Assembly: GCA_958295665.1 (NCBI GenBank)
Contig: OY282558.1
Span: 311,026,092-311,090,091, forward strand
Direction: 5' to 3'
Source: Tipula vernalis
Lineage: Eukaryota; Arthropoda; Insecta; Diptera; Tipulidae
Length of the DNA: 64,000 nucleotides
Part shown: positions 47,946-58,577 of the stretch, piece after piece
Layout: every line of letters begins with the position of its first letter
Position numbering within the stretch: the first letter of the stretch is position 1
Made by a program: the position numbers and the translations under genes
Notes under the pieces: model-generated
The model's database searches: none
What the model was told of the DNA's origin: nothing
What the model saw: only the letters and a program-made list of their open reading frames with translations

Positions 47946-50580
47946 CCGTATAAATAAGAGAGATGAGATCTTACATTTCTTAGAATTTTTATTTTTGTAA
48001 AAGAACGTAATTTATTTCTTAGTTTTGTTAGAAACAAACCGACGTGAAATATACAAAAATATATTTATTCATATATGGTTTGTTAATGCTAGCTGAAAAA
48101 ATAATATTACGACAAGTAAATATAGGTTTCATCAAAAAATAAAAAATTTTACAACTAAAATTATATAAAATATGGTTTTCTTTAACCATTTGGTTTCGTA
48201 GCTTCCCTTCACATTTTTGACTTTGCCAAACTTTAACTCCCCGCATAGTTCATGAGATTTTAGTAAAATTGTTGGTGGATTTGGAATTATTAGTTTGAGC
48301 AAATGTTAAATTTTATGTGGTTTTACCTACCACATCTTCACCAAATCCATTTACTTGTACACTTAGTACATATACATACATACCTATATAAACTGAACAA
48401 ATTTTTTTATTTTGTGGTGCTGTCTATTACTTAATACTAGTTATAAAAATTATTAACGTTCAAACGTGGTGGCTAAGTTTGTTGCCTGTATGGCGGGAAA
48501 TACGAGTATATAAATACAAATCCACAGTCATTATAGATTAAATTAACCCGAAGCCTACTCCTAAAGTTATAATTTGGACTACATAGATTTATGTTGATAA
48601 TTAAAAGGTTAAATAATTCATTGTAGGCGTACATTATGGGTATTTTAACTTTAATATTTAAATTCATGCCATGACTATTTATTTATTTCGAAAAATAAAC
48701 AGCAAATCAGCTAACGTTGGGCTACGACTTTAAAAACTATCCAATTGACTCTTTTCATTGCAATTAATAGCTGATTATTTTGAAACAAATATAAAAGCAA
48801 CTATTACGATAAGTTTATTAAATAATTTTGATAAATTTAAAACTTACAAAGGGTAGGTTTTAAAGACAACGAACTAATCCTCTAAAACGTGATCTTTTTT
48901 TCAGTTAAAACTCAGAATCCTTTAAATTGAATTATTATTTTTTTAATTGGTTTTATTGATTTAAAAATGGAATCGAACAGTCAGAGTTTGATGTTCATAG
49001 TGAACGGATCAAATAAATAAAATTATAAAAAGGCAATAAGGTTAAAAATATTGTAAGGCTAAATATTTTAGTGATAATAAATAAATATATAAATTTATAT
49101 ATGTATACGTACGAAAATCCGTAAAAGGACTACCAAACTGGAGCGTAGATGATGAATAGAGTTGAAAAATATCCTGCGTAACTAGAAGTTAAAAAATTTC
49201 AAACAAAAATACTCTAATTCTCTATAAAGCTAATTGCGTGTCCGTTTATTTTTCATAAGAAATCGAATAAGCAAATTTTCTAAATTTTAACTGGGTTCTG
49301 TCGAACAAATTGATCACGCTACCGATTTTGTAACCAATCTGCTTTAACAAAGCTCAAAACATGGTCATATACCTGATCTGATTATCCCTCAAAATGTAAA
49401 AAAGTTTAATTTCAATTAAAAATTTGCTTCAACGAAGATGGTAACGTATCAGAAATCCATTCTATAAAAATATTTATTTGGGCGTTAAAAATATAGCACA
49501 AGAAATGATGCTCAATCCACGAAATGGAAGGGTAAAGTCCTGAAGATAATTAAACCTGGAACTAATAGACACTTATATTCACCAAATGACAATAGTCGGA
49601 CCTGTTATCTAATTAGTTAACAATCAGTTACATCCCGCGAGTAACATCAATAATGAGTACTTAACCTCGAAAACCTCCGATAAATATGCTTCAAGGATCT
49701 TTGAAATTTTCAAATATTTTTGAAAAATGTCATCTATGTAACCCAATATACTCCAAATTTGACTTAACTTTAAGCAACTCAACTCTATACATCTCTAACA
49801 ATCTATATGTAAATCTCGGGAAGATCACAAACAAAAGTCTCGATAAATCATTAATTCTCTGACAAGAGCAATTAAAACCCTTGTAAATTTCGGAAAATAT
49901 CGAGAAACGTGGATATAGGTTTGAATAACCGTGACTAATTCAAATTTATTTATTTTTATTTATTTATTTATTTACAAATTAATTTATATATAGCCTTTGA
50001 CAAACTCTATTTTGAGCAGGAGCTCATTCATAATAGGGTATGCCAAAAGAAATAAACAAGAAAACATAATACAAAATCGTGAATTATCTAATATGATTCC
50101 GTTCAAGCGAAAGTCTTCCTTTCAGTACCAGTAACTTTTCCATCGAAAGGGTAGGGTCATGTGAGGGATATAGTAACATCATATTTTGGAAGTTTTTACC
50201 CTATTTGCAGCCAATATGAAAACATAATCGTCCAACTCCGGTAGTCCTTAACTTGGGTTAAATAGCCCGCTATTCCAGCCTCTGGATATACGTTAATATA
50301 AGCGCAGACATATTTTAGCTTTATGACCGTTTTGCGCAATAACAAAAAAATGCAATTTTATTAAAATAATTATTTTTAAAGCAAAAAAAAAAAAATAAAC
50401 ACGACCATCTGACTCAAAAGTCAGAGCCAACTTCTATAGTCTTAGAATTCTGAAAAGTCTTCAATACTCCCAAAAAATTCGGAATATTTCCGAAATGTTA
50501 AAGAATCTCGAATTATTTATTCATTTGATACCTTCAGTGGATACACTTGGTACAAACAATTACGGCTAACTACGATTATT
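47941..50580. other. Unassigned AT-rich DNA
   Basis: Chance frames only. A TTTA-type simple repeat at about 49,940-49,972 could be the reversed tail of a LINE on the minus strand. A second AAAT repeat at 50,588-50,605 borders the LINE relic to its right. Confidence 0.4.
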
Positions 50581-50584
50581 AGAA

Positions 50585-51110
50585 TTAAAAAATAAATAAA
50601 TAAATAAAACATTCTTGAACAAATCTTTCAACAAGTGATGTTCTCAGGATCGGTTCTGAAAGACCATAGTTTGTTGGCGTCAGGTCAATGAATAAAAGCC
50701 CATCACGCTGGCACTTCTGAAAAACTCTCAATCCTCCTGGAATGGCAGTGGTAGGGTGGCGCCCAACTGCAGATGCATACTCCAAAATATAGACCAAACA
50801 AATGAGACGGGTCCCTAAAATTCCGGCAATTTCGTTTAATAAAGCCAAACATAATAAACGACTTTTAAATAATAGTGTTAACATGTCTTGAAAATGTAGC
50901 GTGGAATGCAAAACTCGACTCGGTCAACGTCTTCATTGTACAGGTGACATTGGTGAAAAATGGGTGAGTGGATACGATTAAAAGAAAGAGTCTTACATTT
51001 GCTCACGTTCTTCTCGCTAGTCTATTATTAATTGCCCAACTGCAAAATCTGTGTAAGTACTCCTGCAATTTTACGCAATCAAACAAACTGTTATGATACA
51101 ATTTAAGATA
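50585..51110 (-). pseudogene. LINE RT C-terminal relic
   Basis: From about 51,105 the minus strand reads LFDCVKLQEYLHRFCSWAIN, NRLARR, then after a frameshift NVSKCKTLSFNRIHSPIFHQ. The open frame 50,911-50,585 continues with FQDMLTLLFKSRLLCLALLN, LVYILEYASAVGRHPTTAI and GGLRVFQKC. This is the thumb/connection part of a Jockey/CR1-type RT, the D-C-x-x-L-Q, N-x-x-K-C and I-L-E-Y-A-S blocks being standard. The polymerase core (motifs A-C) is not present. The end at an AAAT repeat near 50,600 resembles a LINE tail. Confidence 0.65.
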
Positions 51111-52985
51111 TCTAAAGGTGTTATTATCGCACAACTGTCCCGATTCTTAAGCGCCATTTTACAAATACAGATCTCTTGCATTAAAAAGGATTTTCATTAG
51201 TTTGCAATCCAGCAATAACATTAAATTTTAGTGCAACATTCCATTAGAATGTAGAGCAAGTTGTAGAAGAACTGTCAATCAACTGCATTAAAATTTATCA
51301 AAGACTGCATTAATAAAATAATTTAGAAGTGTTAAATTTTAACGCAAGTTGCATTAAAAGTTGCGTAAGTTTAGCTTTTTTTCTGGGATTTGGTCATTTC
51401 GTCTTTGTTTTTGGTGCCTTGAGGGTCAAAATCTCAGAGAGCAGTTTATTTTAAAAAACCAAACATTGATCTTTCCATTGGCGGGCTATTTCACTTTATA
51501 GTCGCCTAAGGTAATAAATTATAAATTAAGAACTGAACGGTTTACCATTAACATAATAGACATTTTCGAATTCAGAAAACACAATTATTTTATTTGTTAT
51601 TTAGTCGCTTTGATTTAGCGAATTTTATATCAGTAAAGCAAAACACGTGCATGCATTTTATTATTCATAATAATAAAAATTAAAGTTATTTTTTTAAGTG
51701 TGTAGTAGCTTTTTGGCATAATTGTTCAAAGACTGATATTTGTAAGTTCACATTGGTATGCACTTAGATATGCAGCCGTTGGAATTTTCTTTCTAAATGT
51801 ATCCTCACAATTATTAAATTATTTTTTTAAGTGGCCTCAACAAATTATTTCCTCTAGTATGTTTTTTAAAAACAGATCATTTGATATAGGAAAATTTTGG
51901 ATTTAAAAAAATTAAAATAGAAAGTTCAGACATTTAAAATCATATGAATATTACCTCACAGTACATGTCGTCCAATTTCATAACCACATTTCAAACATTT
52001 GTCTTTGGCCTTGTGAAACGCATTATCAGAAACCGCTTCGTATTTTATTTTTTATTATGAAAACGCAAAGTTGCTTGAGACCAGTTCAATTAGTAAATTG
52101 AAACCCTTTTCTCTCTGTCTAGAACATTCTTTATATTTATTAGCACAATGTCTCGTTTACATTCAATATTCATCTTTAGTCGAAGACATACGACTAATCT
52201 CGAGGTTCCGGAACCCACACAGCAATTAGAACAGTTATAATATGGCACTTCGCAATAGGGCAAAGTTTAGGTTATATTACTATAAAAATTAGGTTACTAT
52301 AAAAATATATTGCCTCCCAACTTTACACGATACCTGTTTTTTCCCAGAGAATTTGACCGGAAGATCATGAAATCCAGTCGAGAAGAAAACATATTTTAAG
52401 AAATCCGGTCTGTCAAAATAATGAGTAATTTTTTATCCAGTGTACGTATGTTTTAATATATATATAGTACGGTGATACACAAAAGTATTCGTAACAACAA
52501 ACTTTGTATAACACGTGAGTTTTTACAAAAAAACACAAATTTGTTGTATTTAGAAGTTAAAGTAAATAAGTCAAATTTTACCATGCCGCATGTTATCTTG
52601 TTATTCTCGAATGCGGTATAAACTTGCTAGTTTACACTGCATTCACTCATTGAAAATTATATATCACAGTTCGTCCTCCGATCAGAATTTGAATTAATTT
52701 AGAATTGTTTTACTTTTTTCTACAAAGTACAGGCCATGGACACTGTAGTATTAGGAAGTCGGGTGAACAAAATGCAAATTGTAAATGTGATCTGTGGAGC
52801 ATCATGATATTTAGATGGTAATGTCTGACGAATATCGTTTTTTGTTAATTATAAATTAAAGTGGCAGAGAAACATAATTAAAAACATCGCAGAATAATTT
52901 AATTGTGCGCAAGTTTAGACAAATACGATTTTCAGTACGATGTTATTCACCAAAATACAAAAATATAATTATGAACAAAATATAT
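51111..52985. other. Unassigned AT-rich DNA
   Basis: The block at 51,170-51,360 repeats GCATTAAAA- and AACATTA-like words in several variants but has no clear unit. Nothing else is recognised. Confidence 0.4.
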
Positions 52986-53276
52986 TGTTACGTTTTTGCC
53001 TTATCAATCAAGGTCACACTACAACACTTTTTAAATCACTTTCCAATTCCTTTATAATCCTTACACTAACGCTTACCAAATACTAATAATCTAATTTGAT
53101 CTCGTTTACCTGTTATATACTCAAACCAAAACATCTAGAAATACTATGACTTTACTAGTAAGAATAGTCTAGAAACATTTAGAACAGATTTTTCATGGAA
53201 AATTCCATTTTAGTACAGCAATACTTTGTTCTATTAATTTAACTTATTCTATTGTACCACAGGTGTCACCGTAACA
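52986..53276 (-). mobile_element. Gypsy-like LTR (291 bp)
   Basis: The segment starts TGTTACG and ends CGTAACA, a 7-bp terminal inverted repeat with the universal TG...CA of LTRs. Its right neighbour on the + strand is, read on the minus strand, the end of an integrase gene followed by a purine-rich GGTGAGGAGTAG just before the LTR, as expected for a polypurine tract and 3' LTR. So this is the 3' LTR of a minus-strand element. No second LTR is present in the window, and no flanking duplication could be tested. Confidence 0.7.
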
Positions 53277-53287
53277 CTACTCCTCAC

Positions 53288-53398
53288 CTAAGCCTGTTGA
53301 TCCCGAACAGGATCCAAATCACCCCCTCCGTATAGAGTCAGCCTCTCTAAATGCACCACCTTCGGATTATCTTCCTGCCCTTTCCTAGTCCCATAGGG
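53288..53398 (-). pseudogene. Gypsy integrase C-terminal end
   Basis: The minus strand encodes YGTRKGQEDNPKVVHLERLT then LYGGGDLDPVRDQQA and a TAG. K-V-V-H-x-x-R-L near the C terminus, followed by an acidic segment and P-V-R-D-Q, is the usual end of Ty3/gypsy integrases. It stops 11 bases before the LTR. Upstream pol sequence is lost beyond about 53,400, so only the last 36 or so codons remain. Confidence 0.7.
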
Positions 53399-53416
53399 GC
53401 GGGCAAAAATTATAAA

Positions 53417-53821
53417 CGGGGCAAAATGATACAGTCACCCAAAAAATGTAACTACGCTTTTACAAATATTATTACTGGTTTACATATTATTCTAATAGAT
53501 GGAACCATGTAACTGAAAGAATTGTTATATAGAACAACTGAAAGTAACTACACTGTAAATAAAATTTATTCTATGTTTCAAACGGCTCTACCCAAAACGT
53601 ACACGCATTTCGCGCAAAGAAAAAGAAATCAAAAAATAAATTTAGAATCTCTGTGGTTTTTAAAAAGTAAGTAAGTATTGAAATTCATTAAAGGTTTATT
53701 TGATTAATTATTGGATTTATTAAATATTTTAGTAAAAAGTAAAAGTGATGAACGGAGTAAAATGATCCAAATCGACGGGCACAATGATACAATAAGTAAC
53801 AGGTGTATCATTTTGCCCCCT
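53417..53821. repeat. Subterminal repeats of the pogo-like element
   Basis: GGGGCAAAATGATACA at 53,418 is inverted as TGTATCATTTTGCCCC at about 53,803, and related words occur between (CGGAGTAAAATGATCC near 53,753; GGGCACAATGATACAA near 53,777). They lie immediately upstream of the transposase and are likely terminal or subterminal transposase-binding repeats. Confidence 0.6.
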
Positions 53822-53879
53822 ACTTGTCACAAACACAGATTAATTTAAGGTTAAATGTTTAAATATTTTAGCTATAGTT

Positions 53880-54874
53880 CGCAAATATAAAAGAAAAACG
53901 AATCGCGCCAATTGGACGGAAGAAAAGAGCCTTAATACCTGTTAAGAAAAAGGAATTATCGATACACCAGGCGGCTGCTATATTTAACATTAATAAAGGC
54001 GCTATACAGCGACGATTATCAGGGAAAATTAATTTTGCAAGTGAGGCACTCTACCAAAACCGTTTGAGATCGGAAACTCGCATACTTACGGATATACAAT
54101 AAGAGGAACTGGTTGGGTGCATAATTAAAATGGAGCTATCGCTCTACGCATTACCTAGAAAACCTTCGGAGGCTCGTTTTCCAATTCTGTAAAAAAAAAT
54201 GAAATTCCAAATCTTTTTAATCAGGAGTTAGACCATAGACCAGTTAAGGTATTGGCGAAAAAAGGACGAACATCTTGTTGTGCTAATGGTGCTGGTCAAA
54301 TGCTACCACCTATTATGATTAACGCTAGAAAAAATATTAAAATTTCCTTAACGGATGATGCTCCTGCTGGAATATTACAATGTGTATCTGACAATATTTG
54401 TAAAAAATTCCCGTTGCTCGCCTGATAAAAAATGTCTCCACATAGACGGCCACACAACGCATACAAAAAATGTCGATGCTATATCATATGCATGTAACAA
54501 TGGCATACTCTTGTTGTCGCTGCCACCACGTACCACTCAAAAGCCTGCCGTTTATGGATGAAGAATCATCTTGGAAGAAGGCAATATAGAAATGTGTGAC
54601 GGTTAGAACTATAGTAAACGGATTTAGTGCTACTGGAATTTGGCCTTTCAACCCAGATATTATTAAGGACTCAAAATATGCCATAAGAACTGAGACAACA
54701 ACCAACAATACAAATGAGCCGATCGCTAAATTAGCAGACGCTACTATTACTGCTCTAAATCCGACACATATTAGAACACTTGATTTTGATCTAGAAAATA
54801 TGGAAATTTTATTTGAACATGAACCATCGGTGGGAAATCTAAATGAAATTTTATTTGAATCACTGTCGAACTGA
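53880..54874 (+). pseudogene. Pogo/Tigger-like transposase relic
   Basis: The N-terminal HTH is readable across a frameshift: KYKRKTNRANWTEEKSL and KKKELSIHQAAAIFNINKGA, IQRRLSGK, the psq/CENP-B-type DNA-binding domain. Then HRPVKVLAKKGRTSCCANGA, GQMLPPIMINARKNI, HIDGHTTHTKNVDAISYACN and LLSLPPRTTQK follow: the Tc1-pogo DDE region, where D of D-G-H-x-x-H is the second catalytic Asp. The last frame (54,596-54,874) has NGFSATGIWPFNPDI, typical just after the DDE core. A P-K-K-K-K-R-R tail follows near 55,110. At least four stops or frameshifts and a deletion after LPPRTTQK make it non-functional. Confidence 0.8.
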
Positions 54875-55385
54875 CCGAAGATTTTTCTTCCTATATCAGT
54901 GATCCAAACGTTACTTTCTGTGATATTTCTCCAATACCCATAATTTAATGTAAGACGAAAAGTAAGCATTGCGGTACTAGCTAGCAATATTTTAACTAGT
55001 AGCCCAAACAAAAATTGCTTAGTTTCCAAAAATTTAGAAAAACAGACTAAATTGAAAAGTAAGATAACTAAACCAGAAACCAGTAAAAAATTGAATTTGA
55101 AGAGAGAAAACCGAAGAAAAAAAAACGACGAGCTTGTATCCGAGACACGACCTATTAACGTAGAACTACGCAAAAATGAAACAACTTTATTTATAATTTA
55201 ATTGAAACCAAAATTTAGAAATTAAGAATTAAAACTATGTATATTTAGTAAAAAACCTACACATAATCACTCAATTTGAAATTAATTTTCATTGTTTTGT
55301 TATTTCAATTAAAGTTACATTTATAATAAAAATTTAGTATTTTCTGATCCAAATAATAATTAAATAATAATAATAGAGAAAGTTA
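54875..55385. other. Pogo-like 3' region and AT-rich DNA
   Basis: The first 300 bases carry eroded + frame C-terminal sequence of the pogo-like element. The matching right terminus with a GTATCATTTTGCCCC-like end was not found. Confidence 0.45.
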
Positions 55386-55394
55386 CCAGTTATC

Positions 55395-55760
55395 ACACAT
55401 ATTTTACGAATGTTGGCAACGGCTATAGCAAGTTTGGTGATATCTGTGCGGCGGAAGTGGCCAACAACAACCATAAAGCGATTGTACTTTCTGTTTATAT
55501 CTCGCCGAATATGACGCAATTATACGCCGAAAGTGACATTATCATCAAAAGAGAGACAGCTGGACACGATTCCGATTATATGCTGTGTGATGCTTTAACT
55601 GGAGTGTTAAAAAGGAAGAACACCAAAAATTCATCGACTTCATGCAAGAGGAATTCAGTTTGGGTTTGGTTTCCAGTGCAACGAATACAACAACCCTGAG
55701 TGACTATTGTTTGGATATTTGTAAGATCAGTGGATAATGTTTCATGTACAGGAATTTCAT
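55395..55760 (+). pseudogene. LINE endonuclease, C-terminal half, + strand
   Basis: The frame reads GDICAAEVANNNHKAIVLSV then YISPNMTQ, the middle of an APE-type endonuclease (C-x-A-x-E followed by hydrophobic-S-V-Y). After further open codons the next frame gives FIDFMQEEFSLGLVSSATN and TTTLSDYCLDI, resembling the endonuclease C-terminal region. The G-G-D-F-N block is missing, indicating an internal deletion. The N-terminal half of apparently the same domain lies next to it on the opposite strand. Confidence 0.6.
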
Positions 55761-55764
55761 AACC

Positions 55765-56046
55765 TACTTTTCCTACCATAAATCTATATTTGCAATAACG
55801 TAGATCTTTTCGTATATCGTAACATCACTTTCTCTTAAGTTTTCTTTTTGTTATGCAATGAAATCCATTTATATTTATACTCGAATCGTTATCAAGCCAA
55901 GTTTCACTAATAATTAACAGAACTGCTCTCTGTGGAATATCTTCGCTCTCCATGTTTCCACTGTGTGCCAGCAAACTTTGAACGTTGAGAGCCACGAGTC
56001 TGAGACAAGCCGCTCCGTCGATGAATTCCTTTATGTTGTTGCGCAT
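55765..56046 (-). pseudogene. LINE endonuclease, N-terminal half, - strand
   Basis: The minus strand has LRLVALNVQSLLAHSGNMES, RAVLLIISETWLDNDSSINI and NGFHCITK, then after a one-base shift RESDVTIYEKIYVIANIDL. N-x-Q-S-L and L-x-I-S-E-T-W-L-D (catalytic Glu) are the N-terminal blocks of the APE-type endonuclease of Jockey/CR1 LINEs. It converges with the + strand half (55,395-55,760), leaving the two in tail-to-tail orientation. Confidence 0.7.
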
Positions 56047-56628
56047 GTGGTTTTCACCCTATGGTTGTTCAAGCGTTTTAGCTCCGATTGCAACTTTCTA
56101 ATTTTTGGTGTTGTACTAATTGTAATGTAATTCAAAGATCCGTTATGTTATTGTATAATTTTGCAGTGGCATAATCCTTTGGAAAAATTTTATGTTTTTC
56201 AATTCGTTATGCCGCAATATGAAATACCGTTAAAAAATAAAAATAAAAAAGGTGAGAATCGAACCCGAAAGTTTATTTTACGTTCATAATTGAATATCGA
56301 ATGAAATAATTTGTAACAGCCTAAATATTGATTAACAATTCTACAAAATTTATTATTACAAAATATTATTATATTCATTTTTTTAACACGGTTAAAATGA
56401 CCGTTTACACAATTATTTTAATTATTATGTTAATATTTTTGTGGGAATCTGTCATTACTTTTAATATGACAACAAAGTAATTATGTTAAAATTCATCATA
56501 AACTTCCAAAAAAATATTAACATAATAATTAAAAAAATTTATTTCAATAAATGTATAACCGTTTATTTTGACCGGTCAGTAGTTCTAATGTTAAAATACA
56601 TACAAAAATTGATGTTTTTCAATTTTCA
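56047..56628. other. Unassigned AT-rich DNA
   Basis: The minus strand has CGGGTTCGATTCTCACC at 56,255-56,271, like a tRNA B box, but no cloverleaf could be drawn. TTAACATAATAATTAAAA-like words recur on both strands between 56,380 and 56,540, suggesting a small inverted-repeat element. Confidence 0.4.
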
Positions 56629-56642
56629 ATTTTAATAAAGAT

Positions 56643-57037
56643 TATTATTATTATTATTATTGGGGAGGCCATGCGGGCGATCAGCCACTTCGCACTGCGA
56701 CCTAAAAAATCTATTGTGCTGGCCTCTGCTTAATTATCCGTCCAGTCAATATTCAGGTTCTTAATGAACCTGACGATACTGCCTCCCGGTACGTGATACA
56801 TACTATCTGGGCTTATTGCTCTCCCTCCTAGATGTTTACTACAGCATGAAGTTCCGCTAGAAAGACGGTAGCATTGGAGCTCAAGGACCTCGAGAGGGTT
56901 GTCCCACTCTCGTATATTCCTACTCCTGCCCCGTATTCCGTTTGATTTTACTCTTACGAGTTGCTCGGAATTGCAAATCACCTGTAGGTCACCCAGCTTT
57001 ACTACAGGAAGGCTAAATAAAACTGGAGGGTGCCTGG
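56643..57037 (-). mobile_element. 5'-truncated non-LTR retrotransposon, copy B
   Basis: A 395-bp insertion is flanked by a perfect 14-bp duplication, ATTTTAATAAAGAT, at 56,629-56,642 and 57,038-57,051. Next to the left duplicate lies (TAT/ATT)n, the reversed AAT tail. The element strand carries an open C-terminal frame (57,035-56,730) reading RHPPVLFSLPVVKLGDLQ, EWDNPLEVLELQCYRLSS, RAISPDSMYHVPGGS and KNLNIDWTDN before TAA, then a 3' UTR with GTGGCTGATCGCCCGCATGG. The perfect duplication and an unbroken frame point to a fairly recent insertion of the same family as copy A at 18.8 kb. Confidence 0.88.
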
Positions 57038-57051
57038 ATTTTAATAAAGAT

Positions 57052-57912
57052 AATATTACGCACTTTGGTGAACATCAAACCCCAAACCTGCTGTTTTCAA
57101 GGTTTGTTGTTAACAGGTAAACACCTATATCACTTACGCTATTGAGTTAGAAAACTTTGACCTGTAAATTGGAAATATAATATATCGTCGGCGAGAAATG
57201 CAAAGTGTTAAATCCAAAAACCAATTTTTTTCAGGAGACAATGAAAACTATTGCACTTCTTTCCAAATTTCTTCACCTTAACGTAATTTTTTATGATATT
57301 TTGAAATGGTGATTGATACATAATGGAGGACTCTTTCGTTTGATATGAAAAACGCAAAATTGGAAAAAATGGATTTACACATGGCCTTGGTCCACTGGTG
57401 CAAAGTACATTTACATAATTCGGAAACACAAAACTATATTTGACCAAACTTAGTACACATAGCAAAATAATTTTTCAGTTTTTCCTCGATTTATATGTTT
57501 TACAGTAATACGTAATAACCACATCCATTTATATTCGTGCTACTAATAAAAAACAATTTATTTTGAAGGGGATTTGATTATTATTTTGTTACTGTATGTT
57601 TTGTCGACAACACCAAATTAAACTAAATGACGTATTAAATCAAATTAGTTTCCCCGTCGCTTGGAAACTTCGAAGTCCCATAACTCGCAAACCTAAACAT
57701 TTTTCGGCCTGATCTTTGTGACTATACATTTTTCTAAGATTGCATTGGTTATACAGCATATAAATTCAGAAAATGTTCGTAATATTTTGCATAATGAGAG
57801 CAACAATTTTTTGAATTTGTTTTATTTTTATTTTATAGCTTTAAATCAAAATGGCGTGCGGCATGTTTGATCAAGTTCATCACTATTTAGTTCAAATTGA
57901 AATTAAAATACA
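57052..57912. other. Unassigned AT-rich DNA
   Basis: No feature recognised between the LINE tail and the Helitron. Confidence 0.45.
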
Positions 57913-58376
57913 TCTATATATTAATAGGCAAAGCCAAAAATTGAGATCCATTTTTAACCTATTTCCCGTGCATGTATCTTAATGAAAAATATATTAAGCA
58001 AAAGATATTTTTTCATAGATGTACAGAATATAAGTTTTATTAAGATACGTGCACGGCAAATAGGTGTAAAAAGCAGGTAAAGTTTTACCAATACAGAAAA
58101 AGTTTTATATTCATATACGCACTAATACACTGTACACGCGCATTACATTTTGTTTCGTATCATATTCTCTTTGCAATCACAAATTGCCGTTTTAGTATAG
58201 AGTTGACGCTAATTATAATTGCCCCAACGCTGTGTGCTTTCCAATTTTTATTTTTGTGTTTTTGGTTTGACGCTTATTATATTTGCGGTAAATAGTCCTC
58301 TTTTGAATTTTTCTTATATAAGCTGGTCGTGTTTTTCATTTAACACAAGAATTTTTTTATTTTAGTGTGTTCCATT

Positions 58377-58577
58377 ATGCCCCGACGGCCTACATTAACT
58401 GGTCGAATAGAACGACGAAGTCATAGAAACGGAGTTAGTTCAAATAGAAATAGAAACGAGAATATTAATGTTAACCCATCCATTGAAAATAACGGCGATA
58501 ATGAAGTTGTTAATCATTTATTAGATGATTCTTTTAACGTGCGCATTAAAATTAGTGCCACGAAATTTTTCATTTGA
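58377..58577 (+). pseudogene. Helitron Rep/helicase, segment 1 (N terminus)
   Basis: The ATG at 58,377 opens MPRRPTLTGRIERRSHRNGV, a basic Arg/Asn-rich leader like that of many animal Helitron proteins. The frame ends at a TGA (58,575-58,577), while the zinc-binding segment continues one frame over from about 58,576, so a single frameshift near 58,570 separates it from segment 2. An alternative is a short intron, but I see no good splice sites there. Confidence 0.7.

Noticed and set aside
54484..55173. 229-codon minus-strand hydrophobic frame
   Set aside because: It lies antisense to the pogo-like transposase C-terminal region; the Phe/Leu-rich composition comes from A-rich sense codons.
56255..56271. 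tRNA B-box-like CGGGTTCGATTCTCACC on the minus strand
   Set aside because: No A box at the right distance and no cloverleaf can be drawn; at most a SINE or tRNA fossil.
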